Source: Pogostemon cablin
Lineage: Eukaryota > Streptophyta > Magnoliopsida > Lamiales > Lamiaceae
Length of the DNA: 64,000 bases
Direction of reading: 5' to 3'
Assembly (NCBI GenBank): GCA_023678885.1
Contig: CM042996.1
Coordinates: 12,706,602 to 12,770,601, forward strand
Under the pieces are notes generated by a model, which worked only from the letters and a program-made list of their open reading frames with translations, was not told the origin of the DNA and did no database searches. Below, in pieces: positions 22,826-34,698 of the stretch. A program made the translations under genes and the position numbers. The number at the start of each line of letters is the position of its first letter. Position 1 is the stretch's first letter.

Positions 22826-25800
22826 AGTGCCTAGCATGGAACGTACGAGGGCTTGCAGCCCCTCGTGCGCAGCGAGCAACCCGCAGGTTAGTTCGCAAGA
22901 ATAAAATATGCTTAGCTGGCTTCCTCGAAACTAAATTATCTGTTAGTAATGTTTTAGACGTTGTTGGTAGAATTGTTCCGAGTTGGAATTGTGTGCATAA
23001 TATGGATATTGTTGAGGGTGGTCGAATTGTGATTGTGTGGGATCCCACCTTGATTGCTTTTAGTAATGTTGTGCTCCACGAGCAATGTATTTCTGGTTTG
23101 GTACGCTGTCTGATTTCACAACAGGAGTTCCTCATCAGTGTTGTCTACGCCCGTAATGGCGTTGTTGATAGGCGCAGGCTATGGACTCATCTCTCTTCGC
23201 TTGTCCCAGCAGTTAACTCTCCCTGGATGATCCTAGGAGACTTTAACTGTGTGAGAAAACCGGAAGAGAGATCTGAAATTGTTCCGTCTCAGCGGAATTG
23301 GTATAGGGTGGATTTCGAGGAGTTCTGTGTTGATAGGGGTCTGGATGATGCAAAGTCCAAGGGGTGTTTCTTCACCTGGACGAATGGCAGAGTATGGAGT
23401 CGCATAGACCGAGTTTTGGTGAACTCGAACTGGGACGCCGCCTCAGGTGTAGTGGAGTCGGAGTTTCTGCCCATGGGGGCCACTTCGGATCACTGCCCCG
23501 TTCTAGTTTCCATCTTCCATCCCGAGCACTCAAAGGGGAGACCATTCAGGTACGTCAACATGTGGAAAACTAGCGAGGGCTTCCTGGATTCCGTTCGTGA
23601 AGTATGGGACTCGCAGGTGTGGGGCACGGCTCAGTTCAGTGTTTGTCGAAGGCTAAAGCTGCTCAAACCGAAGTTAAGACAGCTTGGCAAGAGGGATTTC
23701 GGTCATATAGCTGAAAAGGCAGAGCGAGCTAGAGCGGAGCTTGACGGTCTGCAGATGGAGAGCCACGCTGATCCCGGTAATATTGAGAAGTGGGACAGGG
23801 TTAGGGAGGCAGCCAAGAGGGTCGACTTCTTGTGTCACACCGAGCATCTATTCTTCTCTCAGATGGCCAGAGCCGATTACTTGATCAGTCAGGATAAACC
23901 CACGAAATTCTTCTACAAGAAGATCAAGTCGAATAGTGTGAGGAACTTCATTCCATCCATACGCACGGAATCCGGGCATACTACCTCCCGTGAGGAAGTC
24001 GTTGGAGAATTCCTTTCATTCTACAGAGACTTGTTGGGTACTGCGGGGGAGTGCGAGGGCATAGATGACAGTGTGTTTGAGTGGGGAGCAGTGCTTAGTG
24101 ATGAGCAGGCTCAGCAGCTTGAGGCGCCTGTCATGGATGACGAAGTGAAGAGGATTGTGTGGAGTATGAATGGAGACAAAGCACCTGGGCCGGATGGGTA
24201 CACGGCGGCTTTCTTCAGGGATGCGTGGGACGTGGTTGGTTCGGACGTGGTGAAGGCTGTCCAGGAGTTCTTCCATTCCGGGCAGCTTTTGCGTCAGATG
24301 AACGCCACGTTTATTACACTAATCCCGAAAGGAAAGCACGATCCCACTGTTAGGGACTTCCGCCCGATTTCGTGCTGCAATGTGATCTACAAAATTATTT
24401 CTCGTATCATTGTGGCGCGAATGACGGATTTGATGGAGGACTTGGTGGCGGAAAATCACTTTGGCTTTGTGAAGAACCGAAAGATGAGAGATTGCGTGAT
24501 GCTCGCCCAGGAGATTGTTAAGAACTATGGGTGGGCTAGGCATCGTCAGTATAGGAGAATGGCCATCAAAGTTGATATCAAGAAGGCTTATGATTCGGTG
24601 GACTAGGACTTTCTGCGTGGAGTCCTTACGGGGTTGAAGTTCCCTCAGCGTATGATAGGTTGGATCATGGAATGTGTCACCACCACCTCATTCTCCATCC
24701 TTGTCAACGGCTCACCTGAGGGATATTTCAATGGTAAGAGAGGCCTACGTCAGGGTGATCCGCTGTCGTCCTTATTATTTGTGTTGTGCATGGATTACTT
24801 CTCCCGTCTCTTCAGGAGAATGACTGTGACGGACAAATATAAGTACCACTCTAGGCACTGTGCGAAGTTGGGAGTCACTCATCTGGCGTTTGCGGATGAC
24901 TTGATCATATTTGCCTATGGTAACCGATCTTCGGCAGAGGTCGTAGCCAAGGCACTTGATCGATTTGCCCGAATGTCAGGTTTGGAGGTTAGCGCAGACA
25001 AGTCTCATCTGTTTATGGCTGGGGTTCCGGAGGATGAGGAGCAGACTATTCGTGAGATTCTGCCTTTTCAGGAAGGCACCTTTCCTGTCCGATATTTGGG
25101 AGTACCGCTACAGGGAAGCAAGCTCTGAGAATCTGCCTTCGAGCCGCTCATCACGCAGGTGACCAATATGATCAGGGGTTGGTCCACGCATTTGCTTTCG
25201 TATGCCGGCCGGTTGGAACTCATTAGATCGGTAGTGTACGGGCTGATGAATTTCTGGACGTCTATGGTGAAGATCCCCAAGGGTATTGTGGATAGGATTG
25301 AGAGGATGATTCGGTCCTTCCTTTGGGGCACTCCGAGGGGCGCAGTTCGTTGGGAGGAGGTCACTCTCCCTAAGGAACAGGGTGGCCTGGGACTCAAGGG
25401 AATTGATCTTCTGAACGATGTGGCCCTATGTGGTGTGTTGTGGGATATGCATCAGGAGAAGAAGTCGCTGTGGGTTAAGTGGATTAACGCCATTTATCTT
25501 CAGTCTTCCTCGTGTTGGGATGTTGAGGTGAACTACAGTGCCTCAATCGTGTGGAAGGACATACTCCGTGCGAGGGATAGGGTGAGAGCACGGATTGGTG
25601 GTGACATCGTTACTACCTTGGCCTCGTGCTCGGAGATAGGGAAACTTCGAGTGGGCAGGTTGTATTGGCTCGTTTCGCACTCTATGCCGGTACTGCCTGT
25701 CTACAAGAAGTTATGGAGTCCATGGGCACCGCAGAAGCACTCGTTCAGGATGTGGATCGCGGTGAGGAACAGGCTCCTTACCATGGACAGATGGAGACAG

Positions 25801-26148
25801 CATGAGGGCCCGATCGAGTGCGTGTTGTGCGTGGGGGCTCCCGAATCGAGAGACCATCTCTTCTTTGGGTGTCCGTTCACGAGGCATGTATGGAATCGGG
25901 TCAGGGATGAAGTGGAGTGGAAGCGACAGGTTACCACGCTGAAAGCCGGCCTTAAGTGGCTCTGCAAGGACCGGCGTGTGCATGTTCGTGAGAGGAGGAG
26001 GTGGACGCTTGCTCTCTATGGAAGCGTCTTCTTCATTTGGAAGGCTCGGAATGATGCGCTCTTCCAGGGTGCCCGACCTTCTTTGGATAGCTTGACTAAT
26101 TCTATTCTTCTGCATGTAATTAGATTCGAGCATTTGCTTTCTAGATAG
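22822..26148 (+). pseudogene. LINE ORF2: endonuclease-reverse transcriptase with two nonsense codons
   Basis: One frame of 1,108 residues if two stops are read through. Residues 1-230 are an apurinic-type endonuclease (WNVRG at the start, WMILGDFNC at 135-143, SDHCP at 222-226). The reverse transcriptase follows (KAPGPDGY near 450, LIPKG, RPISCCNVIYK, catalytic FADD at 690-693). A zf-RVT domain near the C-terminus has CVLC and HLFFGC. TAG at 24,604-24,606 replaces the expected Trp just after KKAYDSVD; TGA at 25,126-25,128 probably derives from CGA. By family, ORF2 nicks DNA and primes reverse transcription at the nick. Only two point mutations separate it from an open frame, implying fairly recent activity. 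Confidence 0.92.
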
Positions 26149-26262
26149 GCGTATTTTCCTTTTGGTTGCTCCGCATGTGGAGTCTTCATTATATGTACTT
26201 GTGACACTGGCTTCGGCCTCTCGTTTTTGAATAATTAACATATCGTTCAGGCCCACATTGTT

Positions 26263-26999
26263 TGGCAATGGCATATATCAAGTAATTCATTTTCTTTAGC
26301 TTTTCTTCGGTGTTAACAAATGTACATTAGTTCGGATCTAGATCCTCTGCAGTTAAGGAATCTGTAAATTCCTAAATTTCCTTCAATCCTGACCATTTAT
26401 TACATCTACTATTCATATTATGACACATCATCTATAATATTAAAACCCACGATCCAATCTTTTAGAACACGTCTATCATTTTTCTTTTCTTTTCTTTTTT
26501 TCTTTTTCTTTTTTATTTTTTATCAATTAATTACTATTAATTACAATTATATCATACCAATAAAATTAACATAAAACACTAATGATAAATTTTAAACACA
26601 AGGGTTAAATTACAATAATACCTATAAAATTAACACTAAACTCTAATAACAAATATTAAACCCTAGGACAAAATATATTAAAACCACCCGAGTAAAATTA
26701 AAATTGTACTCTTAAATATTAATATTAAATATATGAGCAAAATATACCTTAAACCACGTAATTTCATGAATTGATGGTGTAAAATATTATACATATTGTT
26801 AAAATTATAATTAATGATAATTAATAAATAAATAAATAAAAGAATTAAAAAGAGAAGGAAAAATAAAGCAATTAAACAGTAATGAAAATTAATCATTAAA
26901 TTTATAATTAATAAAAGAAAAGTGACGTGGCAAGTTATGAATTATAGAATGTAAATGGTTTAGATAAGGAAAAATTCACGTAATTTCATGAATTGATGG
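26263..26999. other. A+T-rich spacer with a 45-bp direct repeat
   Basis: Polypyrimidine run near 26,480-26,520. A perfect 45-bp direct repeat (26,755-26,799 and 26,977-27,021, starting CACGTAATTTCATG) brackets 177 bp of A+T-rich DNA. The second copy overlaps the 3' end of the FAR1-related pseudogene. No gene. Confidence 0.6.
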
Positions 27000-27019
27000 T
27001 GTAAAATATTATACATATT

Positions 27020-28940
27020 GTGAGGTTGAGTTTTGATTTCTTTTCATCATCTTCATTGGCAACTTCAAAAGATCTTTGATTAGTTCCGGAACATAGAGTC
27101 TTATCAATATCCTTTTTTTGCTCCTTTTGTCCATCTCTTCTTGATATAAAGTTCAGGAATTTCCACAATATTTTTCAAAGCTAAAACTTTCAGAATATGT
27201 GAACAGAAAATTCCAGCAAATTCAAATTTGCAGCAACTACATGAAATCTTTACTTGAGATGAGTGCAGCATCGTTACTTTATGTGAGGCACGTTTTCCAT
27301 AATTGGTAATTTTATATTCAGATGTCTCTTCAGATTCAAAACACAACTCCACAGAAGTATCGTAAGCATTATGCAACTCAGTTTGAAATAACTCAAATAC
27401 CTCATGAGTGTAAATCATAGTCGCATGCTTCAATATTTGAGCTGGAAAAATAATTGCTGGTGTACTCTGACTTGTTCTTAAATCTGCCTTTAACTCTTGA
27501 TATCGACGATCTTAATCAACCTATCAAAGTGATTGAAAAATTGCAGCATATTATGTTTATGATTCACATAATTCTTAAGAACACCATGCATGCTTTCACT
27601 TCGTTGAGTAGATGTCATATTTGCACAGAATGATAGTCTGCCATAAACAAGAGCCCATTTTTCTCTAATTTTGAACAACCTTTCCAACCAGTCATTAGTT
27701 TGAAGTCCATATTTTTCCAACATCTGGTTCCATCCATTTATAAAGTCCTCTTCCTCTTCATAATCATAAATGCAACACTTGAAGTCCTTTAAAAAACTTG
27801 AAAAACTGGAGAACACATTACTTAAATGGGTGGCTGCATTCTAATATATATGGCAGATGCATAAACGATGTCGTGCTTCAGGCCATTGAGTCGCTAAATC
27901 TTTGGCCATTGCAGCATCTTGATCTGTTAAAACGATTTCAGGTATCTTACCTGACATGGCTAGAGCAAAAGTGTCAAACAACCAAACAAATGTTTCCGTA
28001 GTCTCATCATACAACAAAGCAGCACCAAAAATGGTTGTTTGTCGGTGGTGATTCACACCAACAAATAGACAAAACGGTATGCCATCCTTATTTTTCCTAT
28101 GTGTCGTATCAAAACAAATCACATCACCAAAATAGGTATAGTCAGCTTTCATCTGAGAATCAATCCAAATAATGTTAGCTATTAAGTCATCCTCATCAAC
28201 TTGTATAGCGTAAAAAAAAATTGGATCATCTAATTGCTTTTTCTGTAGATATTCCAATACTCCACTCCTCCAGTATCCCCACATTCCATTTGCCTAGTTC
28301 TCTTCGAACGCAAATAATTCTTATAATCTTCAAGTATAAATTCAACATTTTCACGACCACCCATTTGCGTTGAGATTAAGGCAAAACTTGCTCTAGGTGC
28401 TATCCCTGAACTATCTAAATCATCTGCTTGTGAGGCTTGGAGATGAGTTATCCTTCTGTGGGATTTGAGCATGTGAACCTTTCTTGGACTCACAAGATCA
28501 TGACCTTCATGTTCAGCCACAAAATGAACCACTTTATATTTACCACCAAATCTACCATTAATCTTCATCATTGCACAACAATCTGTTCTTGTTAATGGAC
28601 GTTTGATTCTATAAGTTGCATCCCTTTTATCTTTTTTCCTATTCCCTTGGCATTCACAACAAAATACCCTATCAAGTATCCTTCCATTAATATCGAAATG
28701 AACAGTGTGTCTTCGGATGCTAAACCCAGTAACCTTAGCATATTCATTGTAAAAAGCATAAGCTTCAGCTTCACTATCAAATTCCATATCAATTTTAGAC
28801 ATTAGTTCTGTAGCATCACTTAATTGATGAGTCGCCCCCTTTTTCACAGTACCATTGTGATGTTGTTCTTCTGCACTATTCACTTCAACGAAATTCAACT
28901 TCCGTCTTGGAGTAATTTGAAGATCCTTGTCTATTTCCAT
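27020..28940 (-). pseudogene. FAR1-related sequence (FRS) / MULE-domain gene, disrupted
   Basis: The minus-strand start MEIDKDLQI lies at 28,940, one base after a good acceptor (TATATCCTTAG). Domains in order: a FAR1 DNA-binding domain (EFDSEAEAYAFYNEYAK, then zinc-ligand Cys and HEGHD); a MULE transposase core with CFDTT and LTDQDAAM acidic residues; and a SWIM zinc finger (CSCCKFEFAGIFCSHIL). FRS proteins are transposase-derived transcription factors of far-red light signalling. This copy has a frameshift at about 28,260 (GGVEYW in one frame, GVLEYLQ in the next), TAG after CHIY at 27,841-27,843, a frameshift at about 27,507 (DRLI to DRRYQ), and another in an A-run near 27,110. It cannot give a full protein. 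An unmutated transposase relative is an alternative origin. Confidence 0.85.
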
Positions 28941-30588
28941 TCTAAGGATATATAAAGTGAAACTTAGAAAATATTCACACTTTGAGCAAAGATAAGCAAT
29001 AAACACCACACTTTACAATTAGCAACAAGATTTAGTTCCGACCAAATAATCGTCCAGTACAATCATCTATCTCAAAACCCCATTCTAAATTGTTTGCATA
29101 ATTTGGACGAAAACTAAGTGACTGAAAAGACTCAAATTTCAAAGCTCTAAGAAATCAAGAATCTAACTATCATTTTGCAAATTCTCACATAGACATTTTA
29201 TCAAGCAGTTGGTGTGCGGTGTAATTTTGTTATAGAGAATTCAAAGATTTCATTGATAGCGAGCACCAATCAATTTAGCAATACACAACAAAGAATTCAG
29301 ATTACGTGAGATGAAGCGATTATAGGTTTACGAATACTCACCCGCTTCAATTTCCTGTCATCGCCGATGATGCAGGGTTGGTCCAAATGGGTATGATGTG
29401 CTTTTTACGAAAATTGTATTCCATTGACATAGAAGACATACTTCTGTTCATCACGTAATCGTTGAGAATACTTCTTCCTTTCTTGATCAGGTATTGATTG
29501 AACTTACCTTATGAAATTATCGTTGTTCTTAGGAATCTGACCTACCCGTTTTCAATCGCGGTTAGAACCCCCTTTTTCTTATTTCAGAAATTAATTCCAC
29601 GTGTCGCTCATCCGGAAGGTGAAACAGGAGATGGAATTCCTTAGTGGAATAGAGGATCCAGGTTGCTTAATCAATTGTATTTTGCGTATTAATTTTTTTA
29701 CACAATGTATAAGTAGTACAATATGTAATTTTAATTAACATAAATTTTATTTCTTAATTATCAACTTACTATCATCAAATTATTATATATATATCATACC
29801 ACGTGTACAACAGTGTATTGTGCTGCATTATTTTTAATCATAAATTAATCTAATAGCTCAATCTATTATTTTGTAACTCATTTCAGCGAACTAAATGAAA
29901 CGATACACTAAACTGCAATTTTTTTCATCTTTACAAGATTTTGAATAACACAAACTATGGAACAAATATCATCAGTTTATTTTATGACATAAATCCCCCA
30001 AGAATAATATTTTTGTTATTTCATAAATTAATAAGTGAACTTTAATACAAGTGCCCGTATGATTGTAAATCGAAGTAAAAATACTCAGCGTCAATTTCTT
30101 CCCTCCACCATTCAACTTCCCAAAACCAGAGAAACTATTGAATGAATAAGTTTAATTAAAAATGTTACTTAATTTTCACCAATTGGGAAAAAAATAATAT
30201 TAGACCCTTAGCTTTCACTCCATTATTATTTTTTTTAAACACAGCAAAATATGATTACCTCACCTAGCCACCACAGTATTGATTAAAGTTGCGAAATCAT
30301 CAAGCTCTATGATTTCTAGGAGAAGTAGAAAGAGAAATCGGAATCTCAAATCCTCATTACTTTCCATTAACCTAAAGAGGAGCACCCAACATGATCCGAG
30401 ACTTCCGAGTATTGGCTGAAGCAAATAAGTTGAAATTAATGGACTGCTCTTGGGTGAACAACATAGTCCTTTTCTAGTGGAGTAAGGTGCTTCCCTCTTA
30501 TGAGGGGACTTAGGGTGGGGGTTAGGGATAATAAACCTTTGGTAAAGGTTTGGCGGTGGTTGAGTTCAATATTAATCATTAGATTACA
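28941..30588. other. 5' region of the FRS pseudogene, then intergenic DNA
   Basis: On the minus strand a possible non-coding first exon ends near 29,351 with donor GAAGCGG/GTGAGTA; the intron would run to the acceptor at 28,942. Beyond about 29,450 I see nothing except ACGTG boxes (for example 29,598-29,604). Two short overlapping plus-strand frames near 30,330-30,480 are unremarkable. Confidence 0.4.
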
Positions 30589-30739
30589 CGGGATCCACGC
30601 ACACCCACTAATACAATTAAAATATGAGGTTCATCGCTCATACTCTTGCAATACAACTACTCACAGCACATTAAATAAAATTATTACATGATATTTAATG
30701 AAAAGAATCCATAGTATTAGTGGGTGTGCGTGGATCCCG
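30589..30739. repeat. Perfect 26-bp inverted repeat (foldback)
   Basis: 30,589-30,614 (starting CGGGATCCACGC, ending CACTAATAC) is exactly complementary to 30,714-30,739. Both arms are extended outward by TTAATSATTAG. The 99-bp spacer is A+T-rich. GGATCC...CCCACTAATAC wording resembles Stowaway interiors, so this may be a rearranged miniature transposon. Confidence 0.8.
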
Positions 30740-32503
30740 CTAATCATTAATTATTTTACAAAGATAATTATTGGGCCATATTACCATGTATAAACATTTA
30801 ACATATTTTTGATATGTTATGATATCTACTAATTCAAAATAGATGTGATGCAAAATAATAATGCTGAACCACACCAATGACCCATCACATCTCTCTAATA
30901 CACATACTCACTTGTAATAATATTTTATATCTTATTATTTTTAGTTTCGTTCACACTAATTAATGTTTATTTATTTAACCTAATGCTATAGTTAGGTTCT
31001 ATACTACTCGGGTCTAGATCTGCCGTACTAATTTAGTGTGACATGACTCTACATCTTATCCCTTCTAAATTGATTAACATGAATTGATATTGATTGGATT
31101 GTATTGGATTAGTTCTTTACAATATAAAAAATAATATTTATAATCAACTCCTAATAATTATTCCAAGTAGTTTAGAAGGGATAAGATGTAATTTTTACTC
31201 AAAAACTGTACATTGTATATAACCCCATTAATGTTAGTACAAATTGAATGTTGTAGCGGTTATTATAAACGTGATGCCAACAGAAAGCAAAAAATGATGA
31301 TGAAAAATTAAAAATCCAACAGAAAGAAACAAAGATAATGGAGAATTTAATAGATCTCCCCTTCACGTTTCTTTCGCTATATCTACGCTGTTCTTGAGTA
31401 TCTCTACGCATTCCAGGTGAAACACATGAAATAGTGAAATTTAAACACTTAATAAAAGTAATTGTAGTGTGCTATTAATTTAATTCAATTATTTTATATA
31501 TAATTTAATCCGCCTATATTGGTTTAAAATATGTGGTGTTAATTCCTGGTTAGTGATGTGAACTTATATTGGTGTATAGGTGGGTTGTAAAAGCAAGCTT
31601 ATTATAAACGAAGTACACTAAACCCGATAGTTACAATGATTATGAGACGGACCATTGATATATGGTGCATTAATACTATTGTAAATTTTATAACAATAAA
31701 AGATTCCACTTATTTGCTAAACTCAATAGTAAAATCTTAATATTACCCACGAATAAAGTATGCTTAATGCCTTGATCGTATTATATATTGAATTAAAAAT
31801 AATATACGTGGCAGCACCAGGTGTCGGTGCTTACTGCTGTTTACAGTTTTGGAAAAGGTGCATCACTATTTCCAGTGACATTCCAACGTTTTTTTTTAGT
31901 AATTAAGATTCTTGCTTAATTTGTTTTATTAGACATTAAAAATAAAAATAAAAATAATCATATTCTTTAAAATTTTCTAAAAAGAAATAAAATTAGGATT
32001 AAACAGAGAGGTTGCTGACAGTAGACACTTTGAGGTGTTTTAGGATAATTTTTTTTTTTATAATGTATTGAGGTGTTTAGAGTTAAAATTCTCTATAATC
32101 TCAAGCTCAAAACATGCTAATAGAACTCAAAAACTCTAATTTAAAATAAGGGTTCGCTTAGTGGACAGTGAGTTTTGACGTTTCTCAAATTACTAGGTAC
32201 AAGTTTCCGGAGTGATTTGAAGTATTTTTAATAATTTTATGCATTATAACTATTTGACTACATAATTTATATACGCGAAGAGTGATGATGACTACATATT
32301 TTAGATCCTATAGGGTTTTATAATTCTAAATTAATCAATATATTAATTTGTGACCCATGACCATCAACGTGTTGTAATTATTAATACAATCTACTTATTA
32401 AATTAATTTGTTTAAAATTCATATATATAGTAGCTCCTCACATAGTATTGGAACAATGATGGGTTACTTCGAAATGGAGATAAATGGAGTAAATCCATAT
32501 GAA
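30740..32503. other. A+T-rich intergenic DNA
   Basis: A minus-strand 70-codon frame at 31,199-31,411 is not recognisable. A small stem (GCACCAGGTGTCGGTGC) lies near 31,814. Otherwise nothing supported. Confidence 0.5.
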
Positions 32504-32732
32504 CTAATTAAAAGTTAACCGTAGATCAATTATTCGGGCCCATTTGAACACAAATCAGCTCTAAAAATATAATGTCACTTTATGTTATATTGATTAACCA
32601 ACCTATTCAACTACAAAAATATATTATAATGTAAATTGTACCTTATAATATTCAAAATATTTATTCATCTGAATAAATATAATATATTCTCTTTTTTACA
32701 TCATTGATCTACGGTTAACTTTTAATTATTTT
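32504..32732. mobile_element. Inverted-repeat miniature element
   Basis: AATTAAAAGTTAACCGTAGA followed by TCAAT at the left (from about 32,508) is repeated in inverse orientation at about 32,703-32,731. The arms of about 28 bp bracket an A+T-rich core of ~170 bp without coding capacity. Superfamily not assigned; target duplications not evident. Confidence 0.55.
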
Positions 32733-34545
32733 AACTAACCTATTTTCAGTCAATTCATTCAGATGTTACGGCATTAAAGCGACGCCACTACTAGAGGACG
32801 GAGCTAACCCTCAACCACCATCTTCATCTTGCTTTTCATTTGCATAAACAATTGGTGAACATTTTCATCATTCTCAATTCTTTTTTCACACTCATCCACC
32901 TTTACTAATTAAAAAAGAAAAAAATGGTCATCGCGACGAGCAGCCCCCGGAAAGCCCGACAAGAGAATAATGGAGGGGTTGTAGATGTACTCATCGTATT
33001 TGTTGTATTACTAGTGAGCGATGGGCGAACATTTTTACTAAAAGAGGAAAATGAGGCGATGGAGGGAGCGGCACTGCGGGATGATGATAGTGTGTTGTTG
33101 AAGCACTACAACAAGGGGAAGGGGAAGAGGAAGACAACCTCAATATGGTATCAATATTAGCAGGTGGGTAATCTACAAATTCCTTCCGAAGCAACCTAAT
33201 CTTTACAATGGTAATATCCATGACTGTATTAATTCTTCGTTCGAAACACAAAGCCATTCCTAACTTTCCATATTAATCAAATAAGATATTCCTAAATGAA
33301 GACAACGATCTTTGCTATTTTGGGTGTTCACACCTAATGTATATATTTTTCTTTTTAAACACATGAATAAAAAGACTCCCTCTTCATACACTTTATTTAA
33401 AAAAAATCACCCCTATCTAACTCACCTAACATATTTTTAAAACCTTAATCTTATAAAGTTATTTATATCTTTTTAATTAAAGATATTTTAATCATAATTA
33501 TTATGGGTACAAATAGTCATTAGGGTTATTATGTCTTTTTGAATAAAGATATTTCAATTATAAACATATATGGGGTATGTTTATCAAATTCAGGGTTGCA
33601 AATATTCGTCCCCTTACTTAAATATAAGAAAATTTATATATTTCTGTAAATGATGGATATATTAATTTTGAACTAATTATCTCTCCTTCTATAATAATGA
33701 AAAATCGTGAATGAAAAAAAAAATAATGCTATGAAACTACACATTTCTTTAAACTAAGCATTGTTTTGAAACATGAATATTGAAAATAAAAAACAATCAT
33801 GCATATAGCTAATCATTGTTTTGGATCTGCTTATTTCTTCTTCTTTCTCATGCTTTCCGAATAGAGCACTGCAAACACTTACCTTTATTTCCCACCGGAC
33901 ATTCTACCCACCACACATTATAAAGTCCATCGAAAAATTTTAACCCTAGGAGCGTCAACAACACTGGGATCAAGTTTTTGTATAATTTCTCGTTATTCAT
34001 TATTTATTTCTCGTTATTCATTAAAAAATGTTACACTGAAAAAGTAATAATAATGAAGTAAACTGTTTCATTAATATAAATAAAAACTAACAACATTTTT
34101 TAAGAAAAGTGATAATATCACTAATAAAAATCTAAAAAAATATAAAATAATCTATTGGAGTCACGAAGAGTCGTCATCTGGCGCGAATTAGAAGCGCGCC
34201 ATGAGCTGTCATCCACCGTCGACCACTACCACCAGCGGTCGCCATCTGCCGTCTCCAATCGTCACACTACCGCCGCTGTGCATCGTCGCTTTTCTAGATC
34301 TGCCAGCAATCGCGATGCCCATTTCTCACCACAATAAGCCCACCATTGTCAGAGGATACCACCGCCGCCACGTTGCCTCTGAAAATCGCTAATCACCATT
34401 GGGGTTCGTCGCCAAACCCCCACCCTCCACCGCTCCAACTGTCGAGCCTGCTACCCATCGTGATGCCGCCATTGCGCTTCTCTTGCCATCCTTCTCTCGC
34501 CGCAAACATTCGTTGCATTACCAATAACTGCATCACATCACATAA
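32733..34545 (+). other. Unassigned; two gene-like patches
   Basis: A plus-strand frame at 32,924-33,160 (MVIATSSPRKARQENNGG..., with LKHYNKGKGKRKTTSIW) lies in GC-richer DNA and could be a first exon of an unknown gene. A second C-rich patch at about 34,150-34,530 has overlapping short frames (for example 34,201-34,392) full of CCGCCGC and CACCACC wording, again like a decayed 5' exon. I cannot name either. The stretch between them is A+T-rich. Confidence 0.3.
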
Positions 34546-34698
34546 TATTATCCTGTCTATAATTCTCCATGGACATGCAATTTCACCATGAAAAAAAACT
34601 TAGAAAAAAAGTGATGTGCAGCAAATGCACAAGTTATCTAAGCCCATGAAATATAAAGTATAATAATTTTATTTGGTATAAGCTCATGGGGATTATGC

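Larger units (their letters stand above)
20382..26250 (+). mobile_element. Full-length L1-type LINE (5.87 kb) with 12-bp target duplication
   Basis: GCCCACATTGTT occurs just before (20,370-20,381) and just after (26,251-26,262) the element: an exact 12-bp target site duplication. Between them lie a GC-rich leader (to about 20,840), ORF1 and ORF2 overlapping by ATGA, and a ~100-bp 3' UTR ending in an A/T-rich tail (TTTTTGAATAATTAACAT). High GC content contrasts sharply with the surrounding A+T-rich DNA. ORF2 encodes an endonuclease, a reverse transcriptase and a C-terminal zinc-binding domain; no RNase H is seen. Two nonsense codons in ORF2 make this copy unable to move by itself. Confidence 0.93.

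Noticed and set aside
21410..26274. Long minus-strand frames opposite the LINE (for example 21,782-22,432 and 25,711-26,274)
   Set aside because: They are shadows of ORF1/ORF2 in GC-rich DNA; no domain or start signal of their own.
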